A DNA stretch of 64,000 nt from Puniceibacterium confluentis (GTDB lineage: Bacteria > Pseudomonadota > Alphaproteobacteria > Rhodobacterales > Rhodobacteraceae), in assembly GCF_007923445.1 (NCBI RefSeq), contig NZ_VOJI01000015.1, forward strand, positions 1-64,000. The letters are read 5' to 3'. This document shows, piece by piece, positions 54,651 through 63,674 of this stretch. The position numbers and the translations under genes are program-made. The notes under the pieces were generated by a model. It was not told where the DNA came from and did no database searches. It saw nothing but the letters and a program-made list of their open reading frames with translations. Numbering within the stretch: the first letter of the stretch is position 1; every line of letters begins with the position of its first letter.

Positions 54651-55577
54651 TCAGATCGCGCTGTCCAGATTGGCCGCGCTGCGTACCGGCACCTGTGCCG
54701 ACCCCGGCAGCGGTGCGCCAACGACCAGCAGTTCGCGCGCAGTCATCTGATCGGAAAACCACAGCGCCAGCGCAACGGCACCGCCGCGCGGCGTACTGGC
54801 ACCGTGCGCGGCATCCAGCACCATCTTGGACGGCGCCCAGACGCAGATCTGGCCATTCTTCATCGCCCAGTCGAGTTCGGTTCGGGTGGCGACCACCTTG
54901 CAGCGTGGATCGCGCCCGGCAAGCACCCAGGCATTCTGCTCGATCCCGAGCAAGTCGATCCGGCGCTGCGCCAGCTTGTGTCCCGCGTGCGGCAGGGCAG
55001 TGTCGGGCGGTCCGACGCAGAGGATTGCCGGGACATCCGAAGATTGCAAACGATCGATCCAGTCCGTCAGAGTGGCTTCCGCAATGGCCTCGTTGGACAG
55101 ATAGATCACCCGCGGATGGGGCCGTTCCTGCGCCGCCTCGTGCAGCCGCGGTCCCAGGTCCCGGCGGGTCCGGACGATTTCGACACCCAGCGCGCCGGGG
55201 CCGCGGTCCAGTTTTTCGATCCGGACAAAGGTGCGCATGGCCTGCGGTTCGGTCAGGATCCGTTCGGCGACGCGCTCGGCCAGAGTTTCCAGCAGGTTCA
55301 CACGCTCGGCGGCCAGTTCGTAGGCAATCGCCTCGGTCACCCGGTCATAGGACAGGATGCGGTCAACGTCGTCGTCCAGCGGTCCGGTAAACGGGGTGAC
55401 CTCGACCACAATGTTGAAGCAGATCCGCTGGGTTGTGCCACGCTCGGCCTGAAAGGCACCGATTTCGACCTCGACAATATGGTTGCGCAGGGAAATGCGG
55501 TCACGCGGCTCATCCGAGGCGGTCACAAGCGACCTTTCTGACGGGTGCGAAAAGGCAAGGTGGATTTCGTTGGTCAT
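54651..55577 (-). CDS. folB: Dihydroneopterin aldolase with a C-terminal extension
   Basis: A 308-residue protein. The first ~130 residues are FolB-like: ISLRNHIVEVEIGAFQAERG, QRICFNIVVEV, LSYDRVTEAIAYELAAERVNLLETLAERVAERIL, a catalytic Glu/Lys set and FVRIEKLDRGPGALGVEIVR. A second part (residues ~150-300: RVIYLSNEAIAEATLTDWID, PAILCVGPPD, VVATRTELDWAMKNGQ, WAPSKMVLDAAHGAS) is extra and about as large as the FolB domain; it looks like a distinct alpha/beta domain. Normal FolB is ~120 residues. It precedes folP. Confidence 0.8.
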   Translation of the reverse strand: MTNEIHLAFSHPSERSLVTASDEPRDRISLRNHIVEVEIGAFQAERGTTQRICFNIVVEVTPFTGPLDDDVDRILSYDRVTEAIAYELAAERVNLLETLAERVAERILTEPQAMRTFVRIEKLDRGPGALGVEIVRTRRDLGPRLHEAAQERPHPRVIYLSNEAIAEATLTDWIDRLQSSDVPAILCVGPPDTALPHAGHKLAQRRIDLLGIEQNAWVLAGRDPRCKVVATRTELDWAMKNGQICVWAPSKMVLDAAHGASTPRGGAVALALWFSDQMTARELLVVGAPLPGSAQVPVRSAANLDSAI

Positions 55578-55680
55578 TTGGGCATCCGGAACAGCAGCGT
55601 TTGCGGCAGACTAGCAGCGCCCGGACCAGGGCACACCCGTCGAAAGCGACGGATCGTGCCATCTTTGGTATCGGTCGGGC

Positions 55681-56319
55681 TCAGTTCCGGCTCAGACGTG
55701 TGGGCTGCCGGTAAAACAGGTGCGTGCCAATCTGTGCCGTCAGAGGGAACTTTTTGGCCCAGTTGGGCTTTACCTTACCAGTATGGTAGTGTGTCGCACC
55801 GGCGGTCAGGGCACGGGGCGCGCCAGCCAGCATCATTTTGGCGACCTTGCCCACCTGGCTGTAGGCACGTTTTTCGTGGATCGCCTCGGGGTTGCCGTCG
55901 CAGGTGTAAGAGAACTGGCAGGCATATTTCTTGCCGGTGCCCTGGTTGACGACGCCGCAGACCGAGTTGGGGTAACGCGGGCTGTCCACGCGGTTGAGGA
56001 TGACCTCGGCAACGGCGAACTGGCCCTTGACGGTCTCGCCGCGCGCCTCGAAATAGAGCGCCTCTGCAAGGCATTCCCACTGTTTGTCCCCTACGGCCTT
56101 GGGCTGTCGGCCCAGAAAGTCACGGCTATAGTTGACGTCGCTCGGCCCCGGCAGCCCGGTGGCTGTCAGCAGTTTGGCAAGGTGGGCCGGTTTTGCGGCA
56201 CTCAGGCCACGCTGTTCAAGTTTAAACAAGGAAGCGGTGTTTGTAACTTCACGGTCGGCAAATGCAGGCTGATAAAATGCAAAGGTCGCAAACAAGGCGA
56301 CCGAAAGTGTCTTTAACAT
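55681..56319 (-). CDS. SleB/CwlJ-type cell wall hydrolase
   Basis: A 212-residue exported protein. Signal peptide MLKTLSVALFATFAFYQPAFA is followed by a Hydrolase_2 domain: WECLAEALYFEARGET (catalytic Glu), AVAEVILNRVDSPRYP, CGVVNQG, CQFSYTCDG, and AGATHYHTGKVKPNWA. Members cleave peptidoglycan in the periplasm; the target bond is not known here. Transcribed leftward, independent of folB by ~100 nt. Confidence 0.85.
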   Translation of the reverse strand: MLKTLSVALFATFAFYQPAFADREVTNTASLFKLEQRGLSAAKPAHLAKLLTATGLPGPSDVNYSRDFLGRQPKAVGDKQWECLAEALYFEARGETVKGQFAVAEVILNRVDSPRYPNSVCGVVNQGTGKKYACQFSYTCDGNPEAIHEKRAYSQVGKVAKMMLAGAPRALTAGATHYHTGKVKPNWAKKFPLTAQIGTHLFYRQPTRLSRN

Positions 56320-56491
56320 GATGTCCCTCTACGTCTTCGGATCGTCCTGTGCCGACTTTTTCAGATTGCACAAAACTCCGGCGTCTTAGCCAAACGAGGC
56401 GAAAACGTAAAGTTTGGGACCACTGCAATCGGCAGAACACCGCCCAAAGGGACGCAAAAACGGCATATACAGTGGAAACCGTAAATCGATT

Positions 56492-59059
56492 CTACCCGAT
56501 CTTGTCCCGTACGGCAAGTTGTGCTGCAGCCAATCTTGCAAGCGGAACGCGAAAAGGCGAACAGCTGACGTAGTCGAATCCCGCCGCTCGACAGAAGGCA
56601 ATCGATTCGGGATCGCCGCCATGTTCGCCGCAGATCGACAAGGTGACCTGCGGCCGACCGGCCCTGGCGCGCTCTGCGCCGATGCGCAGAAGCTCGCCCA
56701 CACCATCCGTGTCCAGGCGGTGGAACGGGTCTTCGGGAAACACCCCCTGACGCACATATTCCGACATGAACCGCCCGGCGTCGTCGCGGGACAGGCCATA
56801 GGTCATCTGCGTCAGGTCATTGGTGCCGAAACTCATGAAATGCGCGTGCTGCACGATTTCGTCGGCGCGCAGGCAGGCGCGGGGCGTTTCGGCCATCACG
56901 CCCAGCCGGTAGGTGAACTCGACTCCGCGTTCGCTGCGCACGGCGGCGGCAACCGCATCAATCCGGGTGCGCACGATTTCGACCTCCCGCTTGGCCGAGA
57001 CCAGCGGTATCATGATTTCGGGCACGACAGCGGCGCCGTCGCGGCTGGTGTCTATCGTCGCTTCAAAGATGGCGCGGACCTGCATGTCGTAGATTTCCGG
57101 CACCGTGATGCCCAGACGGACACCGCGCATTCCCAGCATCGGGTTGTATTCGCCCAGAGCCTCGACCCTGCGGGTGACATCCGACACCGGCAGGTCCAGG
57201 GCCTCGGCCAGATCGCGCAGACCGGCCCGGTCTGTCGGCAGGAACTCATGCAGCGGCGGGTCGAACAGGCGGATGCAGACCGGCTGTCCCTTCATGATGG
57301 TGAACAGCTCCTTGAAATCCGCACGCTGCATCGGCAACAGCAGGTCCAGAGCGGCACGGCGGTCCTCCGGGTCATCGGCAAAGATCATTTCGCGCATGAC
57401 GGTCAGGCGGCCGGGTTCAAAGAACATGTGCTCGGTGCGGCACAATCCGATGCCCTGCGCCATGAAGTTCCGGGCGGTCTGAGCGTCTGCGGGCGTGTCC
57501 GCATTGGCGCGCACCCCTATGTCGCGTTCGGCGTCGGCCCAGGCCATCAGGGTCTGAAAACTGTCGTCCAGCAGCGGTTCCACCGTCTGCGGGGCGCCGG
57601 CAAGGATCTGACCGTTGGTGCCATCCACGGTGATCACGTCGCCCTCTTTGAAGGTGCGCCCGTCCTCGGACACCAGCAGCTTGCGGCGCAGGTGGAATTT
57701 CATCCGCGACGCACCGACGACGCAGGGCAACCCGATGCCGCGCCCGATCACCGCCGCATGGCTGGTGATGCCGCCACGTTCGGTCAGACAGGCGCTGGCG
57801 GCGTGCATGCCGCGAATGTCCTCGGGCGAGGTTTCGCGCCGCACAAGCACACAGGCTTCGCCGCGCGCGGCGCTGGACTGCGCTTCCGCGGCGGAAAACA
57901 CGATCCGGCCCGTGGCCGCGCCGGGGCTGGCGGCGATCCCCTTGCCAATCAGGTCACGGGGGGCATCCTCGGCGATCTGGCGGTGCAGCAGTTCCGACAG
58001 CGCGCGCGGCTCGACCCGCAGCAACGCCTCTTGCGGCGGGATGATCCCGTCGAGTGCCAGACCCACGGCGATGCGCACCGACGCGCGCGACGACCGCCGC
58101 ACCCGCACCCCATCGAGAATATGCAGATGCCCGTTTTCGATGGTGAACTCGATCTGCATCTCGGCCCGCAGCTTGCGCCGCATCAGCGCCGCGTCGGCCT
58201 TTAGCTGGGCAAAGGCTTCGGGCGCCAGTTCCTCGAGCGAGGGACCGCGCGGGTCACATTCCAGAAACAGCGATGCCGCCCCGCGTTGCAGCGCATCCCG
58301 CCCCTGGCTTTGTGACAGGTAGCGCCCGGTGATCTGCAACGCGCCGGTGTCGGAATTGACCAGCTGCAATACACCCGATCCACATTCCCCCATGCCCAGA
58401 CCCAGCGCCATTTCCTGCACCACCAGACCCAGACCGGCATCGACCGGCGCGCCTTTGGCCTCGCGCAGAAGGCGGGCTGTGGTGCCCTCCCAGGCCCGCG
58501 CCATGGACCGCAGCACCTCGCCAAGCTGGCGCTCGGGGGACTGGGGAAAGGGCTCTTCGGCTTCTTCCTCATAAGTCATCAGTGCTTCGGACAGGGCCTG
58601 GCGGCCGTCGTCGGCGATGCTGTCGAACAGGTCGGGATCCAGCCGCGCCACATGGATCGCGTAGGACTTGATGAACCGGAGGTAGAGGCTGGTGGCGGCG
58701 TCGGTGCCGAGCGTTGCGCTCAGATCGACGTAGCGGGCATCATTCATCCCGATGTTGAGGATCGACCCCGGGCCGCCCCAGTCCGGATCCTCGGAAGACG
58801 GGCGCACGCAGAGCAGGGCATTGGCATCAAAGTGCCGCAGGATGCCTTGCAGGTCGGGCATCCGCCCATGTGCGATGCCGTGTACGGTGCGAAACGACAG
58901 CGCCACGGTGCAGGGCACCGGCAGATCCAGCCGGACCAGGCGCTGAAGACATTTTGCCCGCCCGCCGTGGGTCGGTGTCGCTATCGGGGCCGTGGGCCGG
59001 ATCAGCGTGACATGGGGATCGGCGGCCTCGGCGGGGAAGATCGGGTCGAATTTCTGCAC
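56492..59059 (-). CDS. ppdK: Pyruvate, phosphate dikinase (PEP-utilising)
   Basis: An 855-residue enzyme interconverting pyruvate + ATP + Pi and PEP + AMP + PPi. Domains: N-terminal ATP-binding region (residues 1-340, divergent in the first 100), a central phosphohistidine domain with GGITSHAAVIGRGIGLPC (His near 432; usual form GGMTSHAAVVAR), and a TIM-barrel PEP domain with FGTNDLTQMTYGLSRDD and the catalytic Cys in ICGEHGGDP near 810. It is slightly shorter than usual. It lies downstream of glyS. Confidence 0.85.
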   Translation of the reverse strand: MQKFDPIFPAEAADPHVTLIRPTAPIATPTHGGRAKCLQRLVRLDLPVPCTVALSFRTVHGIAHGRMPDLQGILRHFDANALLCVRPSSEDPDWGGPGSILNIGMNDARYVDLSATLGTDAATSLYLRFIKSYAIHVARLDPDLFDSIADDGRQALSEALMTYEEEAEEPFPQSPERQLGEVLRSMARAWEGTTARLLREAKGAPVDAGLGLVVQEMALGLGMGECGSGVLQLVNSDTGALQITGRYLSQSQGRDALQRGAASLFLECDPRGPSLEELAPEAFAQLKADAALMRRKLRAEMQIEFTIENGHLHILDGVRVRRSSRASVRIAVGLALDGIIPPQEALLRVEPRALSELLHRQIAEDAPRDLIGKGIAASPGAATGRIVFSAAEAQSSAARGEACVLVRRETSPEDIRGMHAASACLTERGGITSHAAVIGRGIGLPCVVGASRMKFHLRRKLLVSEDGRTFKEGDVITVDGTNGQILAGAPQTVEPLLDDSFQTLMAWADAERDIGVRANADTPADAQTARNFMAQGIGLCRTEHMFFEPGRLTVMREMIFADDPEDRRAALDLLLPMQRADFKELFTIMKGQPVCIRLFDPPLHEFLPTDRAGLRDLAEALDLPVSDVTRRVEALGEYNPMLGMRGVRLGITVPEIYDMQVRAIFEATIDTSRDGAAVVPEIMIPLVSAKREVEIVRTRIDAVAAAVRSERGVEFTYRLGVMAETPRACLRADEIVQHAHFMSFGTNDLTQMTYGLSRDDAGRFMSEYVRQGVFPEDPFHRLDTDGVGELLRIGAERARAGRPQVTLSICGEHGGDPESIAFCRAAGFDYVSCSPFRVPLARLAAAQLAVRDKIG

Positions 59060-59324
59060 TGCAGCACCTTTTTGTGTTCCGGCAGAATACGCCGGAACGG
59101 GGCTGTGTAAAGCGCGCGCTTTGAACGATTGGCATCCGCCAGATCCCTGCGGCGCAAGCTGCAGGCGAGAGCTCTGTCAGCAGCGGCCGGTCCGCGTCGG
59201 CCTCAAAGCCCCATCCGACGCGCGCCGGGCCGCCGCATGCGGGGGGTGTCCGAGCACCGGCGCCCCGGTGCCAGCACCGGAGTGCCCGGTCTCGGCGCAG
59301 GGCACGCCTGATGCCGCAGCCGCG

Positions 59325-61379
59325 TCAGCCGTCCAGCCTGGTCAGATCCGCGACCTGAAGACACACCGTCCGGATCCGGCTCAGCAGGTTCAGCCGGTTG
59401 CGGCGCAGGATCTCGCTCTCGGCATTGACCTGCACAGCCTCGAAAAAGGCGTCGACCTCCGGGCGCAGCGCCGCCATGGCTTGCATTGCCGCCGCAAAAC
59501 CCTCATCCGCAAGCGCCGGCCTGATCCTGGCCTCTGCGGTATCAAGTGCAGCAAACAGGGCGGTCTCTGCCGGATCCTCCGCATATTGCGGATCAGCACC
59601 ATAGGAATATTCGACCCCGTCCTTTTCCTCGGCCTGGGTGAGAATGTTGTTGGCGCGCTTGAACCCCTGCACAAGGTTGGTGCCGTCTTCGGTTTTCAGC
59701 GTGTCCGACAGCGCACGGGCGCGGGCGACCAGCAGGGTGAGGTCATCATTGCCCGGCATGGCGAGGCAGGCGTCGATCACGTCGTGGCGGATGCCTTCAT
59801 CCTTGAGGTAGACCTTGAGGCGGTCGTGGAAAAACGACATCAGGTCGGCGGACCAAAAATTTTCGGCGAAAATTTTGGTCAGCGGAACCCGCAGCGCATT
59901 CTTCAGGATCAGGCGGATCACGCCCAAAGCCGCGCGGCGCAATGCATAAGGATCTTTCGACCCTGTCGGTTTTTCGTCGATCGCCCAGAACCCGGTCAGG
60001 GTATCGAGCTTGTCGGCCAGCGCCACGGCGATGGAAACGGCGGCGGTGGGCACGTCATCCGATGGACCAAGCGGTGAATAATGTTCCTGACAGGCGGCGG
60101 CGACATCCGCTGGCAGACCCGCGGCGGCGCTGTAATAGCGGCCCATAAGTCCTTGAAGTTCCGGAAATTCATAGACCATCTGCGAGCTGAGATCGGCCTT
60201 GGCCACCCGTGCGGCCTGTTCCGCCCGATCAGCGTCGGCCCCCACCATCGGAGCCAGGGCGCGGGCAAGAACGGCAATGCGCTCGATCCGGTCTTTCTGG
60301 CTGCCCAGTTTGTTGTGGAATGTCACGTTTGCCAGCTGATCGGTCCAGGCGGTCAGGCCCGCCGCGGATTTCGCCACCCGCAGGTCGTTTTCCCAGAAGA
60401 ACTTGGCATCTGACAGCCGCGCCGACAGAACCTTTTGATTGCCGGCCAGGATTGTGGCGCCGTTGTCCGCCGTCTCGCGGTTGGCCACGGTCACAAATTT
60501 CTCGATCCGGCCGGTCCCGGGGTTCTTGACCGAAAAGAATTTCTGATGCTCGCGCATGGAGGTCTGCAGAACCTCTGGCGGCAGGTCGAGGAAGGCGGCC
60601 CCGATGTCGCCCATCAATACCACGGGCCACTCGACCAGACCGGCGACCTCGGCCAGCAGGCCCTTGTCCTCGACCACGTCGAGCCCCGAGGCGAAGGCCA
60701 GGTTGGTGGCGTCGTTCCAGATCGTCTCGCCCCGTTCACCGGCGGACAGGACCACATTGGCGCGCTTGAGCTTTGCCGCGTAATCCTCGAACGAGGTTAC
60801 AGAAAACGGGGCGGGCGCCATAAAGCGATGGCCCTCGGTCACATCGGATGCGGTGATGCCGTCCAGGCTCAGCGGAACAACGGCCGTGCCCGCTTCGGTG
60901 GTCAGCGTACAGAGGATACGGTGCAGCGGGCGGACCCAGCGCAACGCGCCGTCCCCCCAGCGCATCGATTTGGGCCAGGGAAAGCCGCGGATTGTCTCTT
61001 CGAGCACCTGGGCGACGATGTCCGCCGCCGGGCGGCCCGGCTTTTCGATCACCGCATAAAAAACGCGGCCTTTCTTTTCGTCGCGTTCTTCCAGTTGCTC
61101 GCGCGTCAGGCCCGCGCCGCGCAGAAACCCGTCGATGGCCTTTTCCGGGGCATCCACGCGCGGTCCCTTGCGCTCTTCGCGCAGGGTCGGGCTTTGCGCC
61201 AGCAAGCCTTCGACCGCCAGCGTCAGACGCCGCGGCGTCGAGAACGCGGCGGCGCCCGCATAGGTGAGACCTGCCTCGACGAGGCCATTTGTGATGCGTG
61301 ATTTCAGATCCTCGGCGGCGCGTGTCTGCATCCGGGCGGGGATTTCCTCGGAAAAGAGTTCAATCAGCAGGTCAGGCAT
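59325..61379 (-). CDS. glyS: Glycyl-tRNA synthetase beta subunit
   Basis: A 684-residue beta chain of the heterotetrameric GlyRS. Start MPDLLIELFSEEIPARMQ, then FSTPRRLTLAVEGL, VRPLHRILCT and the HD-like block ARVAKADLSSQMVYEFPELQGLMGRYY, and a C-terminal anticodon-binding helical domain. In this window glyQ and glyS are separated by three other genes (fkbM, DUF6446, DUF1206) on the same strand, so they remain in one direction but not adjacent. Confidence 0.97.
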   Translation of the reverse strand: MPDLLIELFSEEIPARMQTRAAEDLKSRITNGLVEAGLTYAGAAAFSTPRRLTLAVEGLLAQSPTLREERKGPRVDAPEKAIDGFLRGAGLTREQLEERDEKKGRVFYAVIEKPGRPAADIVAQVLEETIRGFPWPKSMRWGDGALRWVRPLHRILCTLTTEAGTAVVPLSLDGITASDVTEGHRFMAPAPFSVTSFEDYAAKLKRANVVLSAGERGETIWNDATNLAFASGLDVVEDKGLLAEVAGLVEWPVVLMGDIGAAFLDLPPEVLQTSMREHQKFFSVKNPGTGRIEKFVTVANRETADNGATILAGNQKVLSARLSDAKFFWENDLRVAKSAAGLTAWTDQLANVTFHNKLGSQKDRIERIAVLARALAPMVGADADRAEQAARVAKADLSSQMVYEFPELQGLMGRYYSAAAGLPADVAAACQEHYSPLGPSDDVPTAAVSIAVALADKLDTLTGFWAIDEKPTGSKDPYALRRAALGVIRLILKNALRVPLTKIFAENFWSADLMSFFHDRLKVYLKDEGIRHDVIDACLAMPGNDDLTLLVARARALSDTLKTEDGTNLVQGFKRANNILTQAEEKDGVEYSYGADPQYAEDPAETALFAALDTAEARIRPALADEGFAAAMQAMAALRPEVDAFFEAVQVNAESEILRRNRLNLLSRIRTVCLQVADLTRLDG

Positions 61380-61480
61380 CTGGTCACCACATTCTCAAGG
61401 CGCCGCGTGCCTTGCGGCACGGGGTCAGTCGAGGGGGTGGATAGCCTCAAGGGCGGCCAAGGTCCAGCCGATTGCAGCGC

Positions 61481-62326
61481 TCAGGAGACGGCCTGTTCCG
61501 CCTTGGCGCGCGCCTGCATCGCAAGGGTGCGGATGTCGGGCCCGGCACGGGCGGGCACCACACGGTAGACGGCGCCCACCAGGTTCGCGACGGCAAAGGA
61601 CATCAGCCCCAGCGCGACAACTCCCAGAAGGACGCGGCCGTAGGCGACACTGCGCAGATGCTGCAATGCCTCACCGATTCCGCCTGCCTGTTGTGGGTCG
61701 GTGGTGAAGCCGGCATAGATCAGCATGGCACCGATCAGGGCGACAACGGCGCCGTGGGCGATGAAACCGAACTTGATCACCGGATCCAGACGTTCGGTCA
61801 GCGATGTCTCTCTGAGCGACCGCTTGTACCTGCCGACAACGCCCTTGTGGACGTAAAAGATGCCGGCCGAGACAATCACGAGCCCGGCGGCGATGACCAG
61901 CCAGGGACCGTAGGGCAGGGTCATCACCTTGGCGGTCCAGTCGCTGGCTTTTTCGCCGCCGCTGCTCTGACCCAGGGCCAGCCCGGCCACCGAGATGCCG
62001 ATGCCGCCGTGAATGAGCCCGGTCACGACCTGACCTGTACGGGCGATGATGCCCTTGGCATCCGATCCGTGGGTCTCGAGGTCCATCGCCGCGTCGATCA
62101 GGCGCCATACCGTGTAGGCCACGAGCCCGAAGGCGATGGCCCAGAGCATCGGAATTCCCCAGGTCTCGTCACGCAGGGTGGCCAGGGCGCTGGTGGTGCC
62201 TTCGGCTTCGTGCCCCTTGTAGGCGGCCAACAGGGCCAAACCGCCGACAACAGTATAGACAGCGCCACGGGCGGCATAGCCGGTGCGCATCACCGGGACG
62301 ACCCAGGCGGGGGCTTTGCTGGACAT
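61481..62326 (-). CDS. DUF1206-family membrane protein
   Basis: A 281-residue protein with six membrane segments arranged as three similar two-helix units: RTGYAARGAVYTVVGGLALLA, GQVVTGLIHGGIGISVAGLAL and KFGFIAHGAVVALIGAMLIYAG. Each starts with a G-x-x-A-R/H-G-like turn, typical of DUF1206. Function unknown. It sits between glyS and the DUF6446 gene. Confidence 0.75.
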   Translation of the reverse strand: MSSKAPAWVVPVMRTGYAARGAVYTVVGGLALLAAYKGHEAEGTTSALATLRDETWGIPMLWAIAFGLVAYTVWRLIDAAMDLETHGSDAKGIIARTGQVVTGLIHGGIGISVAGLALGQSSGGEKASDWTAKVMTLPYGPWLVIAAGLVIVSAGIFYVHKGVVGRYKRSLRETSLTERLDPVIKFGFIAHGAVVALIGAMLIYAGFTTDPQQAGGIGEALQHLRSVAYGRVLLGVVALGLMSFAVANLVGAVYRVVPARAGPDIRTLAMQARAKAEQAVS

Positions 62327-62443
62327 TCGGATACTCCTCTGGTTCAGGAGGAGCGCGCGACACCCGGGTTCGGTTCCGCAGTTCGGCAGGATTGACCAAA
62401 ATAATTGCGCACCGGATGCAGCGTCCGGTGGCCCGAGGGGGGC

Positions 62444-62974
62444 CTATTCGCGGACGGGGCAATCCACGCCCAGCGGGCTGCCATCATAGGTCTTGTCACC
62501 GCAGTCGTTGATCTCGTGCCAGACATAGCCGCGTCCGTCCTGGGTGATCGCCACGACACGGTCGATGCCATATTCGATGTTGCGCTGTCCGGTGAAGGCC
62601 AGAGCACGACCCGCCGCCAGATCGTCGCCGATGGCTGCGGCGTCAAAGCAGTCGAACCACGTGGGTGCGACACGCGGTTCCGCGCCCGGGTAGATCGCAT
62701 AGGTGTCGCGCAGCTGATCGAGGGTCGAGGGCGTGGTAAAGCAGGCCCGGTAGCGGATCGGCGAGGACTCGGCGTCAATGGCGCGAAAATCCTCGTAGAG
62801 AATGGTTTCAGGAAGGTTTGACACCTTGCCGGTCAGCCGCACGTCATCCGTCCCCGTCGCAGTGACATCATAGTAATAGGCGTAGACCTGTGTGTAATAC
62901 AGCAGTGCGCCAGCGCAGAGCGCCGTGACCACGATGAAAGCGACCAAGATCTTGCCGGTATGGTTCTGCGCCAA
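62444..62974 (-). CDS. DUF6446-family membrane-anchored protein
   Basis: A 176-residue protein. One N-terminal membrane segment (KILVAFIVVTALCAGALLYYT) anchors a periplasmic domain with Cys residues (YRACFTT, WFDCFDA, INDCGDK, GVDCPV) and a tidy RALAFTGQRNIEYGIDRVVA strand region. I start at TTG 4 nt after the fkbM stop; the earlier frame shadows fkbM. In this group such a gene typically lies next to glyQ/glyS. Function unknown. Confidence 0.65.
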   Translation of the reverse strand: MAQNHTGKILVAFIVVTALCAGALLYYTQVYAYYYDVTATGTDDVRLTGKVSNLPETILYEDFRAIDAESSPIRYRACFTTPSTLDQLRDTYAIYPGAEPRVAPTWFDCFDAAAIGDDLAAGRALAFTGQRNIEYGIDRVVAITQDGRGYVWHEINDCGDKTYDGSPLGVDCPVRE

Positions 62975-62978
62975 GGGT

Positions 62979-63674
62979 TTATTTCCAGTCCATGTTGATA
63001 ACAGGGTGCGCAATATTCCGGCTTCGCCTGCGCAGCGCTTCGGACCGGGGGGCGAGTTCGGGAATACGCGATTCGTGTGTCTCGACAAAGACATGGCCGA
63101 TGCGGCTCAGCACTGGATGGTCGAAGAGTTTTTCCAGCAACGCCACTTCGGCGCCTTCGATGTCCATCTTGAGCACGGCGATGTCGCTGTCGAGCGCCTC
63201 CAGGAAGGCGGTGAAATCCAGCACCTGCACCTTCACCGGATGGGCGGTGTCGACGTTGCGTTTTTCGGCGACAATCGAAGAGGATTGTGACTGCATTTCC
63301 GGGTCTGCGTTGAATTCAGCCGTGCGAAACAGCGCCGTGCTGCCATTTTCGGTGCCGGCGGCGGCCTCGATGACGGTGACGTTGCCGAGATCGGCCAGGT
63401 TTTCCCGCAGACGGGCGGCGGTCCACGGGTCGGGCTCGAACGCATAGACCATTCCGGCGTGGGCGGCCATCGTGCGGGTATGCTGGCCGACGTTCGCACC
63501 AAGATCGATGCAGATGCCGCCGGGGGCGGCGGCGAGGGCCGCGCGCATCTGGGCTTCGGCACGGCCGGCGAAGAGCTTGAGATACTTGCGGCGGTAACGT
63601 AACCCTGTGTTCCCCGGAAGGGTCTGAAGTATCCGGTACTTCAGGCGACGGAGCAGGGTGTTGCGTTTTGCCAT
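62979..63674 (-). CDS. FkbM-family methyltransferase
   Basis: A 231-residue class I SAM methyltransferase of the FkbM type: CIDLGANVGQHTRTMAAHAG (SAM loop GANVGQ), YAFEPDPWTAARLRENL, VIEAAAGTENGSTAL and AVLKMDIEGAEVALLEKL. The ATG overlaps the glyQ stop (TGATG), so it is coupled to glyQ. FkbM members O-methylate sugars, polyketides and other metabolites; the substrate here is unknown. It is an unusual insert within the glyQ-glyS order. Confidence 0.85.
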   Translation of the reverse strand: MAKRNTLLRRLKYRILQTLPGNTGLRYRRKYLKLFAGRAEAQMRAALAAAPGGICIDLGANVGQHTRTMAAHAGMVYAFEPDPWTAARLRENLADLGNVTVIEAAAGTENGSTALFRTAEFNADPEMQSQSSSIVAEKRNVDTAHPVKVQVLDFTAFLEALDSDIAVLKMDIEGAEVALLEKLFDHPVLSRIGHVFVETHESRIPELAPRSEALRRRSRNIAHPVINMDWK

